A stretch of DNA of 64,000 bases, from NCBI GenBank assembly GCA_039545355.1, contig BCJJ01000024.1, positions 310,001 through 374,000 on the forward strand, in the 5' to 3' direction. This DNA comes from Trichosporon coremiiforme. Taxonomy: Eukaryota > Basidiomycota > Tremellomycetes > Trichosporonales > Trichosporonaceae. The translations under genes were made by a program, and so were the position numbers. Shown one piece after another: positions 42,183 to 52,335 of this stretch (its first letter is position 1; each line of letters begins with the position of its first letter). The notes below the pieces were generated by a model. It was not told the origin of the DNA and made no database searches. It saw nothing but the letters and a program-made list of their open reading frames with translations.

Positions 42183-45003
42183 ATGGCTGCTCGACGCAGT
42201 TGCGACTTGCTTGCAACGACACAATTTTAGTGTTTTTTATGTTCATTAAAACGTGAACCAAACGTGAAGACCCGAATTCCTCGAAGAATCCTCCAAAATT
42301 AATTTCAAGCAAAAAACCCACAAAACCCCAACGTAAAGGAAAAATCATCATCGATTCGAATATATGCCTGCAAAGCAACGGAGGAGCGGAACCGGGACAC
42401 TGGACGGGAGAGTCACGATAGACGAGTGATACGACTGCTTGGACGGAGCGCATTGTATGTGTTGTGTTGTTTGACGATAGGGACGAGGGATGGGCGGGCG
42501 TACGGGACTGCGACACGGCTTGGATTTTTTTTCCACACCGCTAGCACCTGCACGGCTCGCCCCAGTGTTCATCGGCAGAGATGGTTTTTGTATTTTCGAC
42601 GATTCATACGTCAACGGGCATGTATCTCATATGGGACGGAACAATGGCTGCATCAAGAGCGCCGAGATGGGAACTGACTGCGGGCGACTATAGGCATGAA
42701 TTGCGATGAGCTTCATCGCTTCATCTCTGACGACAGTGAGCTTCGCGCCGGGGGATAGGACTGTCAGATGCTCGTGCTCCATTCCTCTCACAGGCAAGCT
42801 CCGCGTAGCTACGGGGAGGTCAGACGTTGGGCCAAAAATTGACTAGCCTCATCGTCACAGCCACAATCGTGTGTCTCGGTATGACACTACTGCGACGGCC
42901 CGCGGCGCTCCGGTCAGGCTGGTGGGGTCAGCTTAGACGCAATGCCGTGTACGGAGGCTGGGTGGCAACTGTTCTGGCGGGAAAATTCAATACGAGAACC
43001 ACCGTAAGCTCGACCTTGGCGTCTCGTCACCAACCTTCACCCGCGGGTCTCTGGGAACTCTTGCATTCCGACGGCAGTAGCCGCTGACTGTCGAGTCGAG
43101 CACAGTTCTTAGTAAGACAGCTCGTTGGAAGTTCCGAGCCGCTGCACACCTCCTGCGGAACTATGGATCGGCTGGGGAGGCAGGGTGCCGCGGTGGGAAC
43201 AGGCAGGGCCTGGATCATGTCGATCCTGCTGACTCGATCAAGCTTACTCGATCGCCTCTAACCCTCAGGTATGGGCGTGGGTCATATTTTGCGCCTCGCC
43301 GTGCTAAATTCGCAACACCCATACGCCGCCCACTACGCCTGTGGGCTGGTGTTACGAGAGGAAAGAACTGAATCATGTGCAAGTTTAGGCATTGTGTCGC
43401 GGAACCCGCGCCACCCCTACTGTGGCTGTGTATGACGCCTAGAGTCAGGCTGATCATTTGATCAGGTATGCCGAGCCCGCGGCGACCTTGATGGTCTGGA
43501 GGCAGCCTGAGAGAGTCTGGAGCCGCCTGGAGCCGGCGGTGCGAGGGTCACGCTCCGCGGGGTGGGGAATGAGGGAGACGGTAGATCTCACTGACTAAGG
43601 TAAAGGAGGGCAGGGGATGACGAAAGAAGCAACTGACCGCGAGCATTCTAGCTCTTGGCGCAGCGGAGGAGCGAGGGCTTGCGCAGCGGGCGTTACGACT
43701 CAGAGGGGCGAGGGCATTATTCAGGCGTGGGACGCGCGGAGGGAGCGGGCCGGGGCCGGTCGGGGACCGCGGGCGTGTGAGGCGCGAAGGGCAGTTGAGC
43801 GTGGAGCAAGCGAGGAGGACCCGACAAACGGGGCGACGACGAAGGGGCGCGGACTAGGGGTGGCGAGGGGCACTAGGGTGGGGAGCAGGGCGCAGGGGAC
43901 ATTGAGCAAGGGTGCCCGATCGAGGGTGCCGGGCTATAGCTGGCTGGGGAGTGGCGGAGAATGACGACGAGCAGTGGGACCACGGGCGGTGAAACGGCGG
44001 GCAGCGATAGGCTGCCACAAGTCCGAGTCCGAGTCCGGTCAGAGCCGCACCCAAGTCCGACTCCGAGCCCGGTGTCCCAACTCCGTGTATACTTCCCGCA
44101 CATGCCGCAAATCTCTGGGGGCCCACCGGACCAGAACAAGTCGCCATAAGCCAGATGGGAAGGCTGACGAGAGGCTGGTGCGGGGTAGATGGTGCCTGTG
44201 GCGGCATAACGCTGAAAATATCGAGACAAGGGGAGATAGGGGGTGGGCAAACAATGATCTCGGCTAGTCTGAGTCATGCGTGGGCAGCTACGGCTGAATG
44301 CTTCTTTATGTACCTGGTCATCTGGTCACGGGGCCAGCGCTCGGCGTCCCGATCGGGGATTGTTGTTGGAAACAAACGACACGTTGTGGAAATGTTGGTG
44401 GAGGTGGTTTTGGAGATCGTCAAGTCGTCATCGACGGCGCCCCGCACAGCGCCCAGCACGCACGATACATGCGTCGCATGTTCGCAAGACCTGGAAACAT
44501 CTGGCAACTCCACTTCTTCACCATCTGGGACGATCATCGTGACATGTACAGTAGAATCTGTGGGATTGAAGCGCAACTGTGCCCGTAGACAGGATGAATG
44601 GGCACAGCAGTCGTGAGTTGCTGGTATATGATTTCTGTTAACTCTCAGATTTCGATTGGATGAGAAGCTACGCAGAGCTGATGTCTCCTTGGGACAGCTA
44701 CATTATTGCAGCTGCTGGTGCACTGATTCCTCTGCGTCGCCCGCGGCGAGCGTCTTCGACAGTGAGGCTGCGCATGGTCCGTTTCGCGCCCCGTGGCTCT
44801 CACCCTCCTCGCTAACATGGTCATCTGCTCACCACTCTCGCGATGACGTCCCAGTGCGCCCTAGTGAGCTCTCATAGCAGTTCACGACAGTGGCTCCAAC
44901 AGGAGCCCTCACAGCAGTGCCCAACGTCCCACGTCATGGTCAGGTCTGTCATAAGCCGCTCAACCATTCGCCGTCCGCATCAGTCATTCCCACTCTCCTC
45001 GCC
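42183..45003. other. Long gene-poor stretch
   Basis: About 2.8 kb follow the permease, with AT-rich 3' flank to about 42360. No intact gene was recognised. A minus-strand frame at 44274-44576 and a plus-strand frame at 44155-44616 both have protein-like stretches but overlap each other and match no known domain; one may be a remnant. Short repeats of GTCCGA/CCGAGT occur at 44020-44070. Confidence 0.45.
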
Positions 45004-45725
45004 ATGTCGACCCAGCGAGCCCCAGCCCACTCGTTGAACTGGCACCCCGACTGGTCCTCCGGCGGCGACCTAACGCTACTATCAAGCGACGAACTCGCCT
45101 TCTCCGTCCCGTCTCGTCCCATCCTGGCCGTATCGTGAGTACTTACACTAGCCTCTCTCCTCCCTCATTACCATTGCAGTGGCTTCGAAACTCGGGAAAG
45201 ACCTCTCAGCTAATCACCAGCCCGGCTCTGCGTGCAGGCGCAGGCGGCCTTCTCCCCCTGCCCCTTTCCTCAAGACTGGTCCTCTACTTCCTGGACCTAG
45301 CCCTCTATGGTCAGTTAGACTTCCTCGGCCCATCAGGCAATTACCTGACCGACGTGCTCTTACTCGCGGGCTGGCTGGACAGTCTCGGCTGCACCTCGCT
45401 GATCAACCTCCTCCTGGTCTCTGGCAGGGCGCAGAGGTGGCCGCTGGCCGTCGAATTCCTCCTCGGCGCATGTCTGAGACGTACAGATCTCTGCAGAGAG
45501 GCGCTGAACCGGTTCAACGACGATGGATGCTGGCGAGACACGGTCTGGCAGCCTCCGGGCACTGTGAGCGACTTTGCGACGTTATGTCCGAGAGCACTGC
45601 CGTTGGAGCTCTGGAATAGCGTCGACAGACGCTTTTTGTGGGCTTGGAGCGTCGCTGATGTGCCCGATACGCCGCCGAGCTTTGGGTTGGGCGACAAGTT
45701 CCTCGAGATATACCAGACACCGTGA
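45004..45725 (+). CDS. BTB/POZ-like protein
   Basis: Two exons are predicted: 45004-45134 and 45221-45725, giving 211 aa. The intron has a gtgagt donor and ends CTAATCACCAG. A nearer AG at 45178 would put a stop in frame, so the later AG was chosen. Residues 18-45 (GDLTLLSSDELAFSVPSRPI then LAVSPALR) follow the opening of fungal BTB domains, where a beta-hairpin is followed by a helix ending in a short SP turn. The later segment LTDVLLLAGWLDSLGCTSLI resembles the BTB third helix pair. Such proteins often act as adaptors for Cullin-3 ligases or as dimerisation modules. The match is by pattern and is modest. The gene stands alone, with deserts to the left and RidA converging from the right. Confidence 0.6.
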
Positions 45726-45911
45726 TTTGGCGTCTGGCAGCGTGAGTTGTGAGAGCCTAGAAGTCAGTGCGGTGAGTGATAGGAAGGACGGAGCTGGTGG
45801 TGAGCGGCCCGGGGTGCGCTCGTTGACCAGAGTGTGCACCTGCATAATGATGCATAAACCTATACTTTTGCTCGACTAACGTTTCCTTCTGACTAGAGCT
45901 TCGCTCCGGGC

Positions 45912-46750
45912 TTACTATCGTCAGTTGAGTACTCCATCCCAGTCTCGCAAGCAAAGGGCGTACGGCGGGGAACGATGTGAACAGGGATGGGAGGGGAGCA
46001 TCACGAGCCCAGAGGACTGCTTCTCGAGCAGGACGGCCTCTCAGGCAGGAATGGACAATAACTAGGGGGGAAGACTCACCTTAGGAACAACGGCGACACA
46101 CTCGATCTCAACGTCAGTGCCGCGGGGGAGGTTGGCGACACCGATGCAGGAGCGCGCGGGCGCAGGAGTGGGCATGCGGCGGATGTAGTGCTCGTTGATC
46201 TCGGCAAAGTCCTTGTAGTCGATGATGTAGATGTTGAACTTGACGGTGTGGGCGAGGGAGGAGCCGTGCGCCTTCAGGACCGCCTCGAGGTTGTCCATGA
46301 TCTGGTCCTGACGTTGTTAGCGAACGGGTCTGTGCTGATGGCCAAATTTCGGAGTTCCACCAGCTGCGATTGCTGACGCAAGCACACCTGTCTTGCCCTC
46401 GCAGACGATGTAGACGATATAGGGCTCGCCCTTCTGCTACTCGATCCGCCAGCATCCCCCAACAACTGAGCATCATCCAGACATGATGAGAGCATGAGCT
46501 TGCAGTCGAGTCCATTCGATTGAGGAAGTTGACAGTCACAAACACGCGTTCAAGACTCAGATCTCCCACAGAAGCAGAAGAGAGTACTCACAACACGCTT
46601 GCCGATGGAACCCTCGACCATCTTTCCGTCCGGCGTCTGGCCGAGCTGTCCAGAGCAGTAAACAAAGCCGTTGCTGAGGATGGCGTTGGAGAGGAACGAA
46701 GGGGCGGTGGGCGCACCGGGCGTGGCGTTGGCGATACGCTCGGAGGACAT
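45912..46750 (-). CDS. RidA / YjgF / UK114 family protein
   Basis: The exons are 46750-46592, 46307-46080 and probably 45914-45912. Residues include YCSGQLGQTPDGKMVEGSIG, DNLEAVLKAHGSSLAHTVK, and the family-typical PARSCIGVANLPRGTDVEIE with the arginine that binds the substrate carboxylate. RidA hydrolyses reactive imines/enamines made by PLP enzymes; Rut-pathway relatives act in pyrimidine breakdown. Intron 1 is 284 nt. After VVPK a perfect gtgagt donor occurs. Splicing to the AG at 45915, just behind a CTGAC branch site, makes the next codon TAA, giving about 129 aa. Without that splice the frame continues for five residues (VSLPP) and stops at 46062. The 5' leader carries a long GA repeat. 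Confidence 0.82.
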
Positions 46751-46794
46751 TGTTGTTTTTGTTTTTGTTGGTGGATGGAGGGGGGAGAGAGGGT

Positions 46795-46795
46795 A

Positions 46796-46830
<35 letters not shown>
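46795..46830 (+). repeat. GA microsatellite in the RidA 5' leader
   Basis: An almost perfect (GA)n run of about 36 bases lies 45-80 bp upstream of the RidA start codon; in the sense strand it is a CT tract, common in fungal leaders. Confidence 0.85.
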
Positions 46831-46831
<1 letters not shown>

Positions 46832-47130
46832 GAGATGAGAGGAGGACAGCTGATGACGGGGAGCAGGATCGCAGGACGCTCTGGGCTGCCCACGGGGCAA
46901 GGCGATAGGCTGAGTCAGGCGAGTGGAGGTGGGCAATCAGGCAGCACTGGCAGCACTCGGCACAAGATCCGGCGCGACGAGGAGCACGTTATCTCGATTG
47001 CGGGGACCCGCCCGGCCACGCCCGGGTCGGAATGTCCACTTCCTCCTCTCTCTGTTCCTGCACAGCAGACAACAAGATCGTGACATGCGATTAACAACAT
47101 ATGACTATGCTTATATGATTACTACCACGC

Positions 47131-48282
47131 TCATGGACCCCAGTACACAGCCCCGGGATCCATCATGAGCTCAAACACATGACTTCCAATCTCCCCCCTC
47201 CACTCCTCCAACGACAGACACCTGACGGCCATCTCCGGCTCCTCTTTCCTTCCAGATTTCCACCTTCCGTCCGGGATCGACCTCGCGTGATGCCGAGCCC
47301 ACCACTCGATCCTAGCCTGCACCAACATGTCGTCCCTCCATCCCCGCCTCGTGCCCAGCTCCATCTGTGCCGGGCTCGGAACCAGCGCTTCCCAGTCCTT
47401 GACGCCGACGAGCGTGGCCCGATCCCCCGTCTCGGCGTAGTTCTCGACAATGCGCTCGAGCACGCGCAGAAGGACGATACACGCCTTCTCCCCCAGAACG
47501 GAGATGGGATAGGGGAAGAAGACTAACGTCAGACCACGGTTGTGGACCCGCCGCACGCCGAACTCGCGAAACTCCCAGCTGCTGGCGGGACGCAGGTCGT
47601 ACGCGACGTGAAACACGGTTTCGTTGTCTTGTTCGGCGTCGCGGACGTAGGCCGCCTCGCGCGCGTGCAGGCCGTAGAAGAAGGATGTCGTGTCGACAAA
47701 ATGAACACTGCGCCGGGCCGGTTTCCATACGTATGTCCTGCCCAGGGTCAGGTCACGCATGTGGTACCGAACGAGCAGTTTCTCGCCCGGATACACGGCC
47801 GCGGCCTCGCGTTCCTCCTCTGGCGGGGCCATTGAGCGCCATGTCGTCCAATCTCTCAACGCCGAAATGTCAAGATCGAGCACCTTGGCCGTCTGGGCGC
47901 CGTACATGATGCGCCGCGGCGTGTCGGTCTTGTTGAGCTGGAGGGCGAGGAAGGCGGTGCCGTCCCGCTCCTCGGTTTCCGAGATGTGCCGTGCGAGTCG
48001 CGAGTCAACCTCCAGACGCACCCAGCGCGACACAAGGCGTAAAGTAAGGAGGAGGGAGGGACATGCCGAGTCGACGATCGAGGTCATGAACTGTGGGTAG
48101 AACTTCATGTCGATCAGGGGTGTGTCCGTGGGTTGATCCAGTGCTGGCTGATGTCAGCGGAGCCTCCGTGCAAGACATACCTGGGCAGCAGAGAGAATTG
48201 CCTGGGCGCGCTTTCTCGCCTTGGCCTTGTGTCTGCGGCGCGCGGCTCTGGATGAGCGGGGCGGGGAGGTCGCAATGGACAT
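47131..48282 (-). CDS. Hypothetical protein, F-box-like N-terminus
   Basis: Two exons are predicted: 48282-48181 and 48147-47131, giving 372 aa. The first 34 residues are strongly basic (RRRHKAKARKRAQ), a likely nuclear or nucleolar signal. After the intron, the segment TPLIDMKFYPQFMTSIVDSA followed by LLLTLRLVSRWVRLEVD has the P-hydrophobic-leucine pattern of an F-box-like helix bundle. The rest is not recognised; it has regular tryptophans and charged residues and looks folded. Similar proteins are numerous in fungi as lineage-specific families. Start choice: the ATG at 48280-48282 gives the basic leader and agrees with the intron phase. It lies head-to-tail with RidA on the same strand. 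Confidence 0.65.
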
Positions 48283-50684
48283 GGCGTCGGTGTCGAGTAG
48301 TGCGAGGTCGAGAGACGGGTTTACTGTGACAAGACTGTGACAAGAAGACGGAGTAGCAAACAAGCTAGCGCGCATACAAGAAGCGACGGTGCGATGTCAA
48401 CAACGATTTTCGATCGAGACTTGCCACCGGACGCCTGACGCAGGTTACGTAGGATGGCGGACGCCAGCTCGCGTGGACCGCAGTAACGCTGTCGCCACTG
48501 ACGTAGGATCCTCGCTCGGCATCAACTTTCGCTGGCTCGTTATACTCGCTAGCGTCCCTCACACGCCTCTATCCAAAAGCGATAGTAAGGCCACGCCTTC
48601 CTACTCCTGTGTACCGCACCTGGATCAGTGAGAAGATGGAACCAGTCCTCTCCAATTCTCTTCCTCCACTCCTCGTCTTGAGCAGCCTCACCGGTTCCCG
48701 CGCTGCGAGTGCACCAGGCACCTCCCTCCTGAGGAGTCTGACTGCGGCCCTGAGTCGTCTACGCATAACTGAGCCCTTCGTCACACCAGATCTGATCCTG
48801 CTCCTCCTCTCGCAGAGCATGACCCACAACCCGTCTGGGGTTGGGGAAGCGGCACGGCGAGGCTTGCTGTCTCTGTGGTAGTTCGGGGACATGGTCAGGT
48901 CATCAGTCCTTAGTAGTGATCGCAAGGTTCATTGCTATCCGGACGAGTGCAAAGAGCTTCCAGTATAGGACATCTCTTAGCCCACGGTAGGATTCTACCA
49001 TCGATTGTATCTCGTGCTAAGGGGCCCTTTGCGAGCTATGAGTCCGTTCAAGACAGCACGCCACCGAATCAGTTTGATCAGTGGAGAAGACACTCCTGTA
49101 GAAGGTCAGCCTTGCCAGCGTTTTCGCCTCTTTGGAAGGGAGGCGGTGGAACGTTGTGCAAGGACAGTCGTGACCTGTCTCATCGCAATCTCGCACACTT
49201 CGTAGGATGAGAACAACGACGACCGTGGGAGTTCAAAAGCGCATGGATGCTTATTTATCTCTCTGGCCGATCGGGCCGTGCCTCACGGCATGCTCGGCAT
49301 CAACTAGGATCCACGTCCACTGATTCGTCCATCGTCCATGCTCCTCCTGCAGCTCCAACACCCCATTGTCTCAAGGGATCTAGCAGTGATCAGTGACGTC
49401 GGCGTGCGTGCTAGCCTCCCCCCTCTTCTGTTCGGGGTGAGGAGAACGCACGCGATCGAAAGTAGAAGACCGCCGCGCCAGGGCGCATTTCCAAGAAAGT
49501 CGATGCCAAGTGTTTCGATGAAGTCATGCGAGAACTGCGGATGACGCTGTCCGCGTTATTTGTATTTCGACTTTCGACTTTTCTGCAGAAGAGCAGAAAC
49601 GCTCACACGAGTAGAGCTGGAGATCACACGAGCACGCAACGGAGGGGCGCCTATCCACAGCCTATCCACCGTAGTGATCTCTGTTGCATGCTCAGATGAA
49701 GGGAGGTGACGACGTCCATGGTGCGAACAAGGCAGAAGGGAGTGTGGGAGTTGGTGGAGACGAATTAGGCAGAACCAAGCGGCAGATGGCGTCGAAGATG
49801 AAAGCGAGTCAACGTGTCTCAGCGCCTGTGCGCCTGTGAACGCCTCTTGTCTTCTGGAATTCTGCGAACAATGGTATAATGGGCGCGGCCGACTTGAGCT
49901 TGGATCACTCATTTCTCCCCTGCACTAGACTCTGTCTGGCCAGCTCGCACGGTGACAGGGACGGTGCGGCGGTACCGGCGGTGAGAGGTGATCGCGGTGA
50001 CAGGCGTGACAACCGATGCGCCTGCACGTCGCACAGGAGTGCTTCCGCCCTTGCGCCTTCTTCCGCCCTACGGTGACATCCCTTAAGCACGTACTCGCGT
50101 ACTCGGAGCATTAGGAGCAACTCTTCACCGCATGCAGAGCTATCAAACGTTATCGAGCTTCAGTGAATGCGTGGAGCTCTTCAGGCGCGCACAGGTATTG
50201 TGCAACTGCGCAGAAGACACACGCGAGCAGGGAAGGCCAGAAGCGAATCTGGATTGATCTTCCGTGGGTCAATCTGACCGGCCCAGGGCCAGGCCCCCTC
50301 CCTTTCTCTCCGGTGCCCGACGGTACCGACGTACGCGCGTGAATGAATAGCGTCATGGTGGATACCAGTGAACTCATTCCGTCTCCCTTACGTTGCCTCC
50401 TGTGCCCTGCAGTGTGTGGTGCGTGGTGCCCGCCCAAAGCGGGCAGGGCGCGGGGCGGGCATGCGCCTAATTCATCACATTCGACCTTCAACGAGATTTC
50501 CAACACAACATGCCAACCCACTAGCCACCATTCCCTCACACCACGTACACCACAAGTACACCACGCGTACCCCGCTCGCACCCAAGTGAGGTATATAACA
50601 TCCCACCATGGAGCAGGTTGTGTTTCTTCTCCTCTCCACCATGCACTCCTTCAAACGCACCTACTTGAGACGAACCCACTCACC
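48283..50684. other. Gene-poor stretch
   Basis: About 2.4 kb hold no gene I can support. Overlapping open frames of about 90-118 codons on opposite strands near 48569-48925 have no recognisable domain. The last 200 bases (50480-50684) are a CA/CT-rich leader with a TATA-like element. Confidence 0.45.
50591..50600 (+). promoter_or_regulatory. TATA-like element upstream of the 50.7-kb gene
   Basis: The word GGTATATAAC lies about 90 bp upstream of the predicted start codon, in a promoter otherwise rich in CA and CT. Confidence 0.4.
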
Positions 50685-51367
50685 ATGATCACCAGCCTGC
50701 CCGCCACTTCGGTCCCGACCCCCAGCAACGAGGTCACGTCCTCAGAGGGTATCCCGTTCGTCGTCGACGTCAAGCTCGAGTCGTGAGTACACCGGGTCCT
50801 CGTTCGTGACATGTTCGTATTCTCGTATCTGCCATCGACACGTTTCCGGTCCACAGGCAGGTCGATGTCCAGACCGTCTAATAGCGGACAGCACCGTACC
50901 TCCTACATCGTCTCGTCCCACGTCCGCCAGCTTAAGGGGTCGGCCCCGCGAGCTAACTCTCCAGCCCCATCCCCTCCGGAACCGAAGACGCCGAATCGCT
51001 CTCCTCCTTCCTCTCGTACCTCTCAACCGGCGAGCTCTCCTCTCCCTTGCCGGGCACATTCACCCTTCTCGCTCGCTACGCGCCCTCCCAACTCCGCGCA
51101 GCCCACGGCGCACTCACCGCAGCCCTGATCGACGACAGCGTCTGCCCTCTGCAAGCCTTCGTCGTCGGCGCGAGGGCGCATGATCTCCAGCTGTGCCGTC
51201 TCGCGATTGTGCACAGCGAGACGAGGACACAGGACGAGATGGACTGGTCTGCTTGGGAGGGGGTCGAACCGCGGTACAAGCGCGCACTGGAGGAGGCGTG
51301 GGGACAGGGGAGTAGTGCGACGGAGAGGGGGAATCGGTTCGTTGAGATTGTGTCACTGCAGGAGTAG
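50685..51367 (+). CDS. Small hypothetical protein, possibly BTB-derived
   Basis: Two exons are predicted: 50685-50782 and 50965-51367, giving 166 aa. The intron (182 nt) ends in CTAACTCTCCAG and joins frames without a stop. The C-terminal 140 residues have alternating helices (TFTLLARYAPSQLRAAHGAL, VVGARAHDLQLCRLAIVHSE) that resemble the helical half of fungal BTB-like proteins, including the one at 45.0 kb. No BTB opening strand is visible, so the domain may be truncated or the resemblance accidental. A TATA-like element about 90 bp upstream and the frame continuity across the intron support an expressed gene. Confidence 0.5.
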
Positions 51368-52335
51368 AGTGACGCGAGCGTAGCGAGCGCCGATCGAACT
51401 TACCTCCTACTGCTCTTGCAGCCCGAGGATTCCAATCCGCAGTCGATCGACAACATGATACGGTACAGAAGGGGATGGAGGAGCTGGAGTAAGAGTGTTT
51501 GAGATTAGGACACTTGTCATCATAGCCCAAAGATAAAGATAAGATAGACTCCCAGGTCCCCGCGCTGCGGAGCAACGACCCAAAACGAAGCGCGACTTCC
51601 AGCGCAACTGTTCTGTTATGTATACTATAACGATGAGTTCAGCGTTAGGGCGCAGCGTACCCTGCGTGACGACTTGGCCTTAGATGGTGCAGGGGTTGAC
51701 ATTCCTCAGCGTCGTCGAGCAGTGTGGTCGAGGTGACAGGATAACGGTAACAGCAGCACAGCGCAGAGTCAGTGGTCCAGACAAGTGGAGCTTAAGCACA
51801 TGATGTCTCGGAGTGTCGTTACTCCTACGCGGGTTTCTCGGCGTGCACTGGAATCCATACAGCCCGACGAGCTAATGCCGAGGGTTGGAGCGCCGTGACC
51901 GCGCGACGCCATGCAACGTCGCGTAACGGGACCTGGTGCGAGCATGCACAGAGGATGACAATAACAATAATGCAAAACAGGCGGCCTTGGCGCTCAAAGC
52001 CCGCGCCTCTTTGTATCCCTCGTGCACAGGCTTGAACTCCTGTTCGTAAGCAATACCAGCGCCAGCGGCCGCAAGCTCGGAGGAAGGTAACCAGCCATCT
52101 TAAATAGCCAGTGCGGTGGCGGCAGCCCCTTCTCTCACCTACCAGCCTGCGAAGCTGCGACCCTGGCGAACTAGCGTCCTTGCCGCCGAGTCTCCCTCCC
52201 TGGTCGTCCAATTTCGACGACCGAACGTACCCAACTAGCGCCCTCTATCCCTCCCTCATTCCTTCCTCACACTCTACACTCCACTCCACTCTACATTGCC
52301 TCGCTCGAATACACGAACAAGCAAGCGGAGCAACG
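51368..52335. other. Intergenic region
   Basis: About 970 bp between the small unknown gene and the M50B-like gene. The right end is a CT-rich leader. No coding or RNA signal was recognised. Confidence 0.5.

Noticed and set aside
41166..42224. 352-codon open frame on the minus strand
   Set aside because: It is antisense to the last permease exon and its composition (Glu/Gly/Asp/Arg-rich) is what the mirror frame of hydrophobic codons gives.
44155..44616. Overlapping plus and minus frames near 44.3 kb as genes
   Set aside because: Both have some protein-like stretches, but they cannot both be coding and neither shows a domain or splice signals; noted as a possible remnant only.
46380..46435. 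Possible extra RidA exon encoding KGEPYIVYIVCEGKT
   Set aside because: Its downstream junction would be out of phase with the next exon, and RidA proteins have no insertion at this point.
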